NCBI GenBank assembly: GCA_963738425.1 | Contig: CAVTWT010000034.1 | Location: 62,001 to 126,000, forward strand | Source: CADEEN01 sp963738425 | Lineage (GTDB): Bacteria; Pseudomonadota; Gammaproteobacteria; Burkholderiales; Burkholderiaceae_C | Direction of reading: 5' to 3' | Length of the DNA stretch: 64,000 nucleotides | Shown: positions 1 to 8,587 of the stretch, one piece after another | How positions within the stretch are numbered: the first letter of the stretch is position 1 | Layout of the letters: every line of letters starts with the position of its first letter | The notes under the pieces: generated by a model | What the model was told of the DNA's origin: nothing | The model's input: only the letters and a program-made list of their open reading frames with translations | Database searches by the model: none | Made by a program: the position numbers and the translations under genes

Positions 1-171
1 TTCGCCGCCGAAGCGCCAGGCCGGCTGCATGGCGACCGGTTGCAGCAATCCCTCATCGACCAAGACGCGCACGAACTCGGTCTCGGTGCCGCAGGCCGCC
101 GCGAAGGCTTCGAGCTCCAGCGCATGGTCGTCAGCGACGCAGACACCAACGGCGAGTGAGGTCGTGTTCAT
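1..171 (-). CDS. cbpM: Chaperone modulator CbpM, partial (left edge)
   Basis: Only the first 57 residues are in the window; the gene continues off the left edge. It begins MNTTSLAVGVCVADDHALEL and contains EFVRVLVDEGLLQPV, which fits the N-terminal MerR-like helix-turn-helix of the CbpM family. In that family the protein binds the J-domain of CbpA and inhibits its co-chaperone and DNA-binding activity. The start codon overlaps the cbpA stop as ATGA, so the two are translationally coupled. The assignment rests on this short stretch and on position directly after cbpA. Confidence 0.75.
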   Translation of the reverse strand, partial: MNTTSLAVGVCVADDHALELEAFAAACGTETEFVRVLVDEGLLQPVAMQPAWRFGGE

Positions 172-1109
172 GTGTCGACTCCTTGGGGGGCTCGCGGATC
201 GAAGGCGAGGTCGGAGGCCATCTGGCGGTACGCAGCGCGGGCCTTGTCGTCGGCTGCCGGTGGCAGCACCACTTGCAAGGTCACGTACACATCTCCCGGC
301 TTGCTGCCGGGGATGCCGCGGCCGCGGATGCGCAGCTTGCGGCCGCTCTGCGAGCCGGCGGGCACGGTCATCTCGACCGTGCCGTCGGGCGTAGGCACGT
401 TGATGGCGGTGCCGAGCGCGGCCTCCCACGGCGCCACGCGCAGCGTGAAGTACAGGTCGCGGCCATCGACCCGCCACAGGGCGTGCGGCGCGAACGCAAT
501 CTCCAGGTAGAGGTCGCCGCGCGGACCGTTGCCGAGGCCCGGCGAGCCTTGGCCAGCCAGACGCAACTGTTGCCCGGCGCGAATGCCCTTCGGGATGCCG
601 ACTTGCAGCGTGCGCTCGCGCAGCGCCACGTTGCCCGCCGCATCCATCTCCGGGCTGTGCAACGTGATCTCGCGCGTCGCGCCGTGGAACGTATCTTCGA
701 GCGGCACGACGATCTTGGCGTGGTGGTCTTGCCCCCGTGTCGCCCGGCCCGGCGCGCTGCCGCGGCGCGCGGCGCCGAACAAGGCCTCGAAGAACGCGCT
801 GTGGTCGGCCGCGTCGCCGAAGCCGTCGGGCGCGCCGCTGAACTCGAAGCCGCTGTCCCAGCCCGGCGGCGGCTCGAACGCCTGACCACTCGCTGAGCCC
901 TGCCTGACGCGGTCGTAGGCGGCACGCTTTTCCTTGTCGCGCAGCACTTCCTGGGCTTCGTTCAACTCCTGCATGCGCGCCGATGCGTCGGCCGCCTTGC
1001 TGATGTCCGGATGGTGCTTGCGCGCGAGGCGGCGAAAAGCCTTCTTGATCTCGTCGTCGCTGGCAGTGGGCTCGACACCGAGCACCTTGTAGTAGTCCTT
1101 GAATTCCAT
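168..1109 (-). CDS. cbpA: Curved-DNA-binding DnaJ-family protein CbpA
   Basis: A 313-residue J-domain protein. The J-domain fills residues 1-70 (MEFKDYYKVLGVEPTAS, then the HPD tripeptide in KHHPDISK) and stimulates the DnaK ATPase. A glycine/phenylalanine-rich linker follows (about 75-120), then two beta-sandwich substrate-binding domains typical of the DnaJ C-terminus. There is no CxxCxGxG zinc finger, which separates CbpA-type from DnaJ-type proteins. The length matches E. coli CbpA. It is the first gene of a cbpA-cbpM pair read leftwards. CbpA is a nucleoid-associated co-chaperone, which suits the stress-related neighbourhood. Confidence 0.93.
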   Translation of the reverse strand: MEFKDYYKVLGVEPTASDDEIKKAFRRLARKHHPDISKAADASARMQELNEAQEVLRDKEKRAAYDRVRQGSASGQAFEPPPGWDSGFEFSGAPDGFGDAADHSAFFEALFGAARRGSAPGRATRGQDHHAKIVVPLEDTFHGATREITLHSPEMDAAGNVALRERTLQVGIPKGIRAGQQLRLAGQGSPGLGNGPRGDLYLEIAFAPHALWRVDGRDLYFTLRVAPWEAALGTAINVPTPDGTVEMTVPAGSQSGRKLRIRGRGIPGSKPGDVYVTLQVVLPPAADDKARAAYRQMASDLAFDPRAPQGVDT

Positions 1110-1257
1110 GGCGTGTGCTTTCAGAGGACTGCAGAGGAGGGGGCGCTCTGATCTGGACAGTACACCGGGTTGTCGCGTTGGCTGCGTGCGCTAGCGAACA
1201 GTGTCCGGCGCTGCCGGCTCCTAGACTGCAACGACACCATGACTCCAGGAGAACCAC

Positions 1258-1416
1258 ATGGGTTTGGGAACCATCTTGCTGATTGTTCTGATTCTGATGC
1301 TCGTCGGCGTCATTCCCACTTGGCCGCACAGCAAGGGCTGGGGTTACGGCCCGAGCGGTGTGTTGGGCCTGGTGGTGGTGATCCTGCTCGTGCTTGTGCT
1401 GACGGGGCGGCTGTAG
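1258..1416 (+). CDS. DUF3309 small membrane protein
   Basis: A 52-residue hydrophobic protein beginning MGLGTILLIVLILMLVGVIP, with the central motif TWPHSKGWGYGPSG and a second hydrophobic stretch ending LTGRL. Two short membrane segments flanking a WPHS-WGYGPSG loop are the hallmark of the DUF3309 family, which is common in proteobacteria and of unknown function. AGGAG at 1246-1250 is a well-placed ribosome binding site for the ATG. It stands alone, divergent from cbpA. Confidence 0.85.
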   Translation: MGLGTILLIVLILMLVGVIPTWPHSKGWGYGPSGVLGLVVVILLVLVLTGRL

Positions 1417-1468
1417 CGGGCTGTGGACGCGAAGACCGCCAGCCATCAACCCGGCCCGCGTTGGCTCG

Positions 1469-1606
1469 ATGCTGCCCGAGCGGTGCCCCGCCATCTTGAC
1501 ATCGCTCAAGCCGAGGCGGGACTGGCTGTATATCGTGACGGCGATGGTGACCTTCGCCAATGCGTCGATCACGCAAGCCTTGAAAGTGATCATCGATGCC
1601 ACGTAG
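1469..1606 (+). CDS. Possible small hypothetical protein
   Basis: A 45-residue frame starting MLPERCPAILTSLKPRRDWL and ending TQALKVIIDAT. It overlaps the first 11 bases of the VIT-family gene, as coupled small genes often do. The mix of aliphatic, aromatic and basic residues looks more protein-like than a random GC-rich frame. The frame also stays open upstream, so the true start is uncertain. I recognise no family. It may be real or simply unused sequence between DUF3309 and the transporter gene. Confidence 0.3.
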   Translation: MLPERCPAILTSLKPRRDWLYIVTAMVTFANASITQALKVIIDAT

Positions 1607-2294
1607 CAGCCATCCCGAATGGCATCGCAGCGACCGCATCGGCTGGCTGCGCGCCGCCGTGCTCGGCGCCAATGACGGCATCGTCTCGACGGCCAGCCTG
1701 GTGGTCGGGGTTGCCGCAGCCAGCGCCGAGCCCGGCAACGTCTTGCTGACCGGCGTCGCCGGGCTGGTGGCCGGTGCGATGTCGATGGCCGCTGGCGAAT
1801 ACGTGTCGGTGCACTCGCAGGCCGACACCGAGAAGGCCGACCTCGCGCGCGAGCGCGCCGAGCTGGCCAACGACCCTGCCGCCGAGAAGCGCGAACTGAC
1901 GGCGATCTATGTCGGGCGCGGTCTCGCGCCCGCGCTGGCGCAGCAGGTGGCCGAGCAGTTGACGGCGCACGACGCGATCGGCACACACGCGCGCGACGAA
2001 CTCGGCATCTCGACGACGCTCGCGGCCAAGCCGGTGCAGGCCGCACTGGCGTCGGCGGCGAGCTTCGCCGTCGGCGCCGCGCTGCCGCTGGCCGTGGTCT
2101 GGCTGGCGTCGGGGCGCCACCTGATGGTCTGGGTCTCGACGATGTCGCTGGCCTTCCTGGCGCTGCTGGGCGTGGTCGCGGCACGCACCGGCGGTGCCAA
2201 CGTCGTGGCCAGCGCGGTGCGCGTCACCTTCTGGGGCGCGCTCGCGATGGCCATCACTGCCGGCGTGGGATCGTTGTTCGGTGCGGCTGTCTGA
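1596..2294 (+). CDS. VIT1/CCC1-family transporter
   Basis: A 232-residue integral membrane protein of the VIT1/CCC1 family, which in other organisms moves Fe2+ or Mn2+ out of the cytosol. The family signature runs through the first segments: AAVLGANDGIVSTASLVVGV, then GVAGLVAGAMSMAAGEYVSV. A charged cytoplasmic stretch with acidic and Glu-rich residues (about 68-130, SQADTEKADLARERAEL) corresponds to the metal-binding region between membrane segments 2 and 3. Three further hydrophobic segments follow. The length is usual for bacterial members. The substrate is inferred from the family only. Confidence 0.87.
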   Translation: MPRSSHPEWHRSDRIGWLRAAVLGANDGIVSTASLVVGVAAASAEPGNVLLTGVAGLVAGAMSMAAGEYVSVHSQADTEKADLARERAELANDPAAEKRELTAIYVGRGLAPALAQQVAEQLTAHDAIGTHARDELGISTTLAAKPVQAALASAASFAVGAALPLAVVWLASGRHLMVWVSTMSLAFLALLGVVAARTGGANVVASAVRVTFWGALAMAITAGVGSLFGAAV

Positions 2295-2336
2295 TGCAGC
2301 GCCGCACCCCTTGCGGCGGCGTGTGTTGAGTTGCTC

Positions 2337-3440
2337 ATGTTGACGCGCAGACGTTTCGCCGCATCCGCACCGGGCCTGTTCGGCGGTGCCTGTGCAGTGT
2401 CGGGATGTTCTGTGGAGGACCCAGGGGAGCGCTACGACGAGGTCGCGAATCGAACCTGGCATCTCGGCGGCGTGGACGGTCTCGACTCGGTAGCGCTCGG
2501 CCGCGAATTGGTCCGCTGCGCAACGCTGGCACCGTCGAGCCACAACACGCAGTGCTGGCAGTTCATGCTCGAGGGCCAGGCGATCACGATCCTGCCGGAC
2601 CTGTCGCGACGTTGCCCCGCCGTCGACCCGGACGATCACCATGTCTTCGTGTCGCTCGGCTGCGCTGCCGAGAACCTGATCCAGGCGGCACTGGCCCACG
2701 GGCTGAAGGCCGAGGCCAGTTTCGACGCGAGCCGCGACGGCGCGCGCTTGACACTGTCAGCCACACCCGCCCAGGTCACACCCTTGTACGAGGCGATCGC
2801 GTCGCGGCAGTGCACGCGCGGCGACTACGACGGCCAAGCCGTGTCGAACGAGGAACTTGGCCTGCTGGAGCGTGCAGGCACCTCGAGCGGGGTGCGCGTG
2901 CTGCTGCTCACCGAACGTCTGGCGATGGAGCGCGTGCGCGATCACGTGATCCAGGGCAACGCGGCCCAGATGGCAGACCCGGCGTTCATCAACGAACTCA
3001 AAGCCTGGATTCGCTTCAACGGCGCCGATGCGGTTCGCACCAAAGACGGCCTGTTCAGTGTGTCGTCGGGCAACCCGGCGATTCCCCGTTGGCTGGGCGA
3101 GCTGGCCTTCGGCTGGTTCTTCACGACCCAAGGCGAGAACGACAAGATCGCGCGCCAGGTTCGCAGTTCCGCCGGCATCGCGGTGTTCGTCGGCCAGGTG
3201 GCCGACAAGGCGCACTGGGTGGACGTGGGCCGCTGCTACGAGCGTTTCGCGCTGCAAGCCACTGCGCTGGGCATCCGCAATGCCATGCTGAACCAGCCGG
3301 TTGAAGTGCCATCGCTTCGGCCCGACTTTGCGGCTGCCATCGGCCTGGCCGGTCAGCGGCCCGACCTGGTGGTGCGCTTCGGTCGTGGACCGACCTTGCC
3401 GCGGTCGCTGCGTCGTCCGGTTCAGGCTGTGCTCACCTGA
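2337..3440 (+). CDS. Acg-family FMN-binding nitroreductase-like oxidoreductase
   Basis: A 367-residue protein of the nitroreductase superfamily, Acg-like branch, which has two nitroreductase folds. The first contains APSSHNTQCWQF (about residue 65), the usual FMN-contacting start of the fold. The second half carries FSVSSGNPAIPRWLGELAFG and AGIAVFVGQVADKAHWVDVG. The N-terminus (MLTRRRFAASAPGLFGGACA) resembles a Tat/lipoprotein leader, with a Cys at CAVSGC, so export is possible. I chose ATG 2337; an in-frame TTG at 2331 is less likely. Acg-type proteins are often encoded with stress and dormancy genes, which agrees with this neighbourhood. Substrate unknown. Confidence 0.8.
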   Translation: MLTRRRFAASAPGLFGGACAVSGCSVEDPGERYDEVANRTWHLGGVDGLDSVALGRELVRCATLAPSSHNTQCWQFMLEGQAITILPDLSRRCPAVDPDDHHVFVSLGCAAENLIQAALAHGLKAEASFDASRDGARLTLSATPAQVTPLYEAIASRQCTRGDYDGQAVSNEELGLLERAGTSSGVRVLLLTERLAMERVRDHVIQGNAAQMADPAFINELKAWIRFNGADAVRTKDGLFSVSSGNPAIPRWLGELAFGWFFTTQGENDKIARQVRSSAGIAVFVGQVADKAHWVDVGRCYERFALQATALGIRNAMLNQPVEVPSLRPDFAAAIGLAGQRPDLVVRFGRGPTLPRSLRRPVQAVLT

Positions 3441-3469
3441 CCGGACGTGGCCCTCAACAAGGAAGTCGC

Positions 3470-4345
3470 ATGACGTGGTGGCTGTGGCTCGGTTTGACGC
3501 TGTGCTCGGTTGCGGCCCTCGTGGTCGGGCTCGCGGCATACGGTTCCCGGCAATGGGCTGCCGCGACACGTGCGCTGACGGGTCGGCTCGAATCGACTCG
3601 CATCGACAACGAGGAGCGTTTGTCGTCCACGGCCCGCTACGACGCAAGCGAACTCGAAGGCCTGCCTGCACCGGTCCAACGCTACTTTCGCGCGGTGTTG
3701 AAGGACGGCCAGCCGATCGTCACAGCGGCCACCATCGACCTCGTGGGCACGTTCAACCTGTCTCCCACGGGAGAACAGTGGAAGCCGTTCACTTCGACGC
3801 AGCGGGTCATCACCCGTCGCCCGGGCTTCCTGTGGGACGCCAAGGTGGCCATGCTGCCTGGCATGACCGTGCGCGTGGTCGACAGATACTTCGCCGGCGA
3901 AGGGCAGCTGCGCGCGGCGGTGCTGGGCCTGTTCACTGTGGCCAACGCGCAGGGTGGCGGCGAGATCGCCCGCGGCGAGTTCATGCGCTGGTTCGCTGAG
4001 GCGGCCTGGTATCCAACGGCGCTGTTGCCGAGCCAAGGCACGCAATGGACAGCGGTGGACAACGCATCGGCCAACGCCACCGTCGTCGATGGCCCGCTCG
4101 CACTGAGCTTGCTCTTCGGATTCGACGAAGCCGGCCTGATCGCGTCAGTGCGCGCCGAGGCGCGAGGCGCCGGCGTGGGCAAGGACCTGGTCATGCTGCC
4201 CTGGGTATGCACCTTGTCCAACTACCAGGCGCAGCACGGCATGCTGCTGCCTATGGCCGGTGAGGCCGCCTGGCAGCATCCGCAGGGACGCAAGCCGTAC
4301 TTCCACGGCTCGGTCACCTCGCTCGCCTACGAGTTCTCGCGGTGA
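3470..4345 (+). CDS. DUF6544 family protein
   Basis: A 291-residue protein with one N-terminal membrane anchor (WWLWLGLTLCSVAALVVGLA) followed by a soluble domain. The stretch EGLPAPVQRYFRAVLKDGQP, then PGFLWDAKVAMLPGMTVRVV and GEFMRWFAEAAWYPTALLP, is characteristic of DUF6544, a family without known function found in bacterial and archaeal genomes. Its stop overlaps the GTG start of the next gene (GTGA). It is 29 bases after the nitroreductase gene, so the two may be co-transcribed. Confidence 0.75.
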   Translation: MTWWLWLGLTLCSVAALVVGLAAYGSRQWAAATRALTGRLESTRIDNEERLSSTARYDASELEGLPAPVQRYFRAVLKDGQPIVTAATIDLVGTFNLSPTGEQWKPFTSTQRVITRRPGFLWDAKVAMLPGMTVRVVDRYFAGEGQLRAAVLGLFTVANAQGGGEIARGEFMRWFAEAAWYPTALLPSQGTQWTAVDNASANATVVDGPLALSLLFGFDEAGLIASVRAEARGAGVGKDLVMLPWVCTLSNYQAQHGMLLPMAGEAAWQHPQGRKPYFHGSVTSLAYEFSR

Positions 4346-4671
4346 CGCGGCACCGTGCGCTCGTCATCGCCGGCGCGGCAGTTCTGGTCGTCGGCGGCTC
4401 GGCGGGCGCGCCATCGGCACCGCAGATGGCCCTGCGTCACCCCGATCGCGTCAGCGCTTTGGTGCACTTGGTGCCGTTGGCGTCCATGCGCACACCGACG
4501 CTCGTCGTCAGCGCGCGCGACGACCGCTGTGGTACCTATGCCAGCGCACAGTACACGGCAGTCCAGATTGCCGGGGCGACGTTCATCGGTTTCGATGAAG
4601 GCGGACACACCTGGGTCGGGCATGACGACGAAGTGATGTCGCAGATTGCACAGTTCGTGATGAGCCGGTGA
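4342..4671 (+). pseudogene. Internally deleted alpha/beta-hydrolase
   Basis: A 109-residue frame holding two separated pieces of an alpha/beta-hydrolase. The first has the nucleophile elbow GGSAGAPSAPQMALRHPDRV. The second is the C-terminal part with PTLVVSARDD, which carries the acid, and GGHTWVGHDDEV, which carries the catalytic His. The N-terminal sheet with the oxyanion hole and the whole cap region between residues 45 and 50 are missing, so it is less than half of a normal 250-300 residue enzyme. It overlaps both neighbours by GTGA, so its frame is kept by translational coupling although the fold should not form. Confidence 0.7.
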
Positions 4672-7488
4672 CGGGTGCCAAGGTGACCACCGGCTGCCTC
4701 GCTGATCCCTCCGTCACCGACGCCGCCGACGTCGCGCACGCCCTCGGTGCAGATCTCGAGCGCGGCCTGAGCGCCGCTGAAGCCGACGAGCGGCTTGCCC
4801 AAGATGGCCGCAATGTCTTGCGCGGCGCGCCGCCGCTGCCGACTTGGCGCCGCATCCTCGCCCACTTTCAAGACCCTCTGATCTACCTGCTGCTGGCCGC
4901 GATCGCGATCGCGCTTGCCGCGTGGTGGCTCGAGGGCCGCAGCGGCTGGCCGGTCGATGCGTTGGTGATCGCGGCCGTCGTGCTGCTCAACGGTGCGCTG
5001 GGCTTCATGCAGGAAGCCAAGGCCCGCGACGCAGTGGCCGCACTGGCGCGCATGACCGAGGCCACCTCGGCGGTGCTGCGCGACGGTGTGGCGCTGCGCG
5101 TGCCCAGCGCCGAGCTGGTGCGCGGCGATCTGCTGCTGCTTGGCGAGGGCGACGCCGTTGGCGCCGACGCCCGACTGGTTGAAGCGACGGCACTGCGCGT
5201 GCAGGAAGCCTCGCTCACGGGTGAGAGCGAGGCGGTGCTGAAGGACGCAGCGACGCTGGCCGCCTCGGCACCGCTCGGCGACCGCTTGAACATGGTCTTC
5301 AAGGGCACGGCCGTCGTCCAGGGCAGCGCGCGCGCCGTGATCACTGCGACCGCGATGGACACCGAGATGGGCGCGATCGCCACGCTGCTCGAAGCCACGG
5401 TCGATGAGCCGACACCGCTCGCGTTGGAGGTGGCGCGCATCGGCCGCATGCTCGGCATCGCCGTCGTCATCATCGCGGTGGTGGTGATGGGCACGCTGTT
5501 CGCGCTGTCCGACATCCGCAGCGCCAGCGACGTGACGCGCGTGCTGCTGCTCGGCGTGTCGCTGGCGGTGGCGGCCGTGCCCGAGGGGCTTGCCTGCGAT
5601 CCTGTCAGTGGTGCTGGCGCTCGGTGTGCAGCGCATGGCCGGGCACCACGCGATCGTCAAGCACCTGTCGTCGGTGGAGACGCTGGGCTCGGCCTCGGTG
5701 ATCTGCTCCGACAAGACCGGCACGTTGACGCGTTCGGAGATGACGATCGAGCGCGTGATGACGCTTTCGGGCGGCACGCAGGTCACCGGTGTCGGCTACG
5801 CGCCCGAGGGGCAGGTCGAACACCAGGGGGCTGCGCTCGAAAGCGGGCCCTTGCACGCCGAGCAGGTGGTCGTCCTCGGCGGCGGCAGCCTGGCCGGCAA
5901 TGCCGATCTGCGGCAAGCCACCGATGGCGGCTGGGAGATTCACGGTGACCCGACCGAAGCAGCCTTCCTGGTAGCCGAGCGCAAGCTCGGTGTGACAGAG
6001 CGCCGCCAGCGGCGCTTCGAGCGTGTGGCCGAGATTCCTTTCACGTCCGAACGCAAGATGATGTCGAGCATCGAGCGCGACCATGAGCAGGGCGATGCCC
6101 TCGTCATCGTCACCAAGGGTGCGCCCGACGTGCTGCTGTCGCACTGCACGCGGGCGCGCGTGGGCATGGACGTGGTGGCGCTCGATGACGCGCTGCGCGC
6201 CCGCGCGCTGGCCGATGTGGATGGCCTCACCGACGCGGCGCTGCGCACGCTGGCCGTGGCCTATCGCCCGCTCGAAGCGGGTGAGGAAACACGAAGCCAC
6301 GATGCGATCGAGCGCGATCTGATCTTCGTCGGCACCGTCGGCATGATCGACCCGCCGCGACCGGAAGCTGCGTTGGCGATTCAGGAGGCACGCCGGGCCG
6401 GCATCCGCGTCATCATGATCACGGGAGACCACCCAAGGACGGCGGCGCGCATTGCGGCCGACCTCGGCATCACCGAAGCAGGCGCTGCCGCGCTCAGCGG
6501 CGCCGAACTCGAGGCGCTCGACGCGGCAGCGTTCAACGGCGCCGTGCGCAAGGTCTCGGTCTTTGCCCGCGTCGCGCCGGTGCACAAGCTGCGCATCGTC
6601 GCGGCGCTGCAGGCCGATGGCCAGGTCGTCGCGATGACGGGCGACGGCGTCAACGACGCGCCGGCGTTGAAGGCGGCCGACATCGGCGTGGCCATGGGCA
6701 TCACCGGCACCGAAGTGACGAAGGAGGCGGCCAAGATGATCCTGGCCGACGACAACTTCGCCACCATCGTGCACGCGGTGCGCGAGGGCCGCGCACTGTT
6801 CGACAACATCCGCAAGTTCCTGCGCTACCTGCTGTCTTCGAACATGGGCGAGGTGCTGACGGTGTTCTTCGGCGTCGTTGGCGCGGGTGTGCTTGGTCTG
6901 GCCGGCGGCGACGCGGGGGCCGGCCACGCGTTGGTGCTGCCGCTGCTGGCCACGCAGATCCTGTGGATCAACCTCGTCACCGACTCGGGGCCGGCGCTGG
7001 CGATGGGCGTCGATCCGAGCACCGGCGATGTCATGTCACGCCCGCCGCGGCGCCGCGATGAGCGTGTGATCGATGCGCGCATGTGGTCCGGCGTCATCCA
7101 GATCGGCGCGGTGATGGCGGCGGTGACGCTGCTGACGATCGACCTCTACCTGCCGGGCGGCCTGATCGAAGGCACGCACACACTCGACAACGCACGCACG
7201 GCGGGGTTCACGGTACTGGTGCTGGCGCAGTTGTTCAATTGCTTCAATGCGCGCTCGGACCATCGCAGTGCGTTCGTCAACCCGTTCGTCAACCGCTGGT
7301 TGTGGGGTTCGATCGCATTGGCCGTGCTGCTGCAAGTGGCGGTGGTGCATGTCGGCTGGCTCAACACCGCTTTCGGCACGGTGCCACTCTCGTTCGACCA
7401 GTGGGCGCTGTGCGTGGCCATGGCCAGCGGCGTGCTGTGGGCCAGCGAGTTGCGCAAAGTGATTGTGCGTGCGTGGGGCGTGCACTGA
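4668..7488 (+). CDS. Cation-translocating P-type ATPase (one frameshift)
   Basis: A P2-type cation pump of about 940 residues once one frameshift is allowed for. The N-terminal part has the cation-ATPase N domain (residues 15-80), two membrane helices, and the actuator motif SLTGESEAVL. The membrane motif PEGL is reached at 5581-5591, where the run GGGG (5585-5588) has one G too many. Reading resumes as PAILSVVLALGVQRMA, with the phosphorylation motif CSDKTGTLT (about residue 348) and the hinge TGDGVNDAPALK (about 657), then the C-terminal helices. It resembles Ca2+/Mg2+/H+-type pumps, but the ion cannot be set from sequence. It starts at a GTG overlapping the gene before it. Confidence 0.85.
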
Positions 7489-7542
7489 CAGCTATGTACG
7501 CTAGTGCACAGACATCGCGGCGGCTTCGGGACACGATGCGAC

Positions 7543-8178
7543 ATGAAAAATTCCATGCCCGCCTTTCGCCGCGCGGCCATCGCATTGGCCCTGTCGTTCG
7601 CCGCCGCGGGTTCAACCGCGGCCGAAGTCAGCGTCCAGATCGCGGTGCCCGGCGTGAGTATCGGCATCAACATGCCACGCTACCCGGCATTCGTGCGCGT
7701 GCCGAGCTATCCGGTGTACTACGCCCCGCGGCAGGAGGTGAACCTGTTCTTCTACGACGGCTTGTACTGGGTCTACCAGCGGGACGAGTGGTACGCCAGT
7801 TCCTGGTACGACGGCCCCTGGCGTCCGGTGGCGCCGCAAGCCGTGCCGCTGTACGTGCTGCGGGTGCCGGTGCGCTACTACCGCAACCCGCCCGGCTACT
7901 TTCGCGGCTGGCGGCCCGATGCGCCACCTCGCTGGGGTGAGCACTGGGGTCCCCAGTGGTCGCAGGAGCGAAGCGGGTGGGATCGTTGGGACCGTCGCCG
8001 TGCGCCTGCGCCGGCGCCGCTGCCGACGTACCAGCGCCGCTACTCGGGTGAGCGCTATCCGCGCGCCGAAGAGCAGCAGCCACTGCACAACCGCAACTAC
8101 CGCTACCAGCCACGCGACCCTGTCGTGCGCCAGCAGAGCCGGCCCGGGGCCGGGCAACGGGAAGGCCAAAGGCCGTGA
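7543..8178 (+). CDS. Exported Tyr/Trp-rich hypothetical protein
   Basis: The protein has a clear signal peptide (MKNSMPAFRRAAIALALSFA, cleavage near STAAEV) and an aromatic-rich core, including PAFVRVPSYPVYYAPRQEVN and FFYDGLYWVYQRDEWYASSW. This pattern occurs in uncharacterised periplasmic proteins of Betaproteobacteria. As read, it ends RQQSRPGAGQREGQRP at 8178. A +1 shift near 8140 would instead give a basic tail (GNGKAKGRDKERRDDNDRGK) ending at 8227, which looks more like the natural C-terminus, so an extra base is likely. Function unknown. Confidence 0.7.
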   Translation: MKNSMPAFRRAAIALALSFAAAGSTAAEVSVQIAVPGVSIGINMPRYPAFVRVPSYPVYYAPRQEVNLFFYDGLYWVYQRDEWYASSWYDGPWRPVAPQAVPLYVLRVPVRYYRNPPGYFRGWRPDAPPRWGEHWGPQWSQERSGWDRWDRRRAPAPAPLPTYQRRYSGERYPRAEEQQPLHNRNYRYQPRDPVVRQQSRPGAGQREGQRP

Positions 8179-8248
8179 CAAGGAGCGCCGAGATGACAAC
8201 GACCGTGGCAAGGACAACAAGAAATAGCGCGGCAAGCTGCGGCAGATC

Positions 8249-8542
8249 ATGACAACGACGCGCCGTTTGCGCACAGCACCTGCCGGTTTAGGCGGCGGTG
8301 TGACACCGTGGGCGGCCACAGAGTGCGCACAGCTTCGCATTCGGATCATCGCGCTCGAGAACCTTGTCATTGCGCTGCTCGCGGACGCGCCGGAGCAGCA
8401 GCTGATGCTGGCGCGAGAGATGGCGGTTCATATCTCGCCTCGGCCCGGGTTCACGCGGCATCGATTGACGCTGCACGCCGCCGGCGAGATGCTGAGTCTG
8501 GTCGATCGCGCACGGCGCTTTCGTTCCACGCGGCCGCCTTGA
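8249..8542 (+). CDS. Hypothetical protein
   Basis: A 97-residue frame between the exported protein and phosphoketolase. It contains ECAQLRIRIIALENLVIALL, a short amphipathic helix of a type seen in small uncharacterised proteins of Burkholderiales, and ends RRFRSTRPP. It has no signal peptide or membrane segment. The ATG at 8249 is the first in frame. I do not recognise a function. Confidence 0.5.
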   Translation: MTTTRRLRTAPAGLGGGVTPWAATECAQLRIRIIALENLVIALLADAPEQQLMLAREMAVHISPRPGFTRHRLTLHAAGEMLSLVDRARRFRSTRPP

Positions 8543-8587
8543 GATGCATCAGTGCATCGGCCGGCCCTGCGCTCGACACTGTCCACC

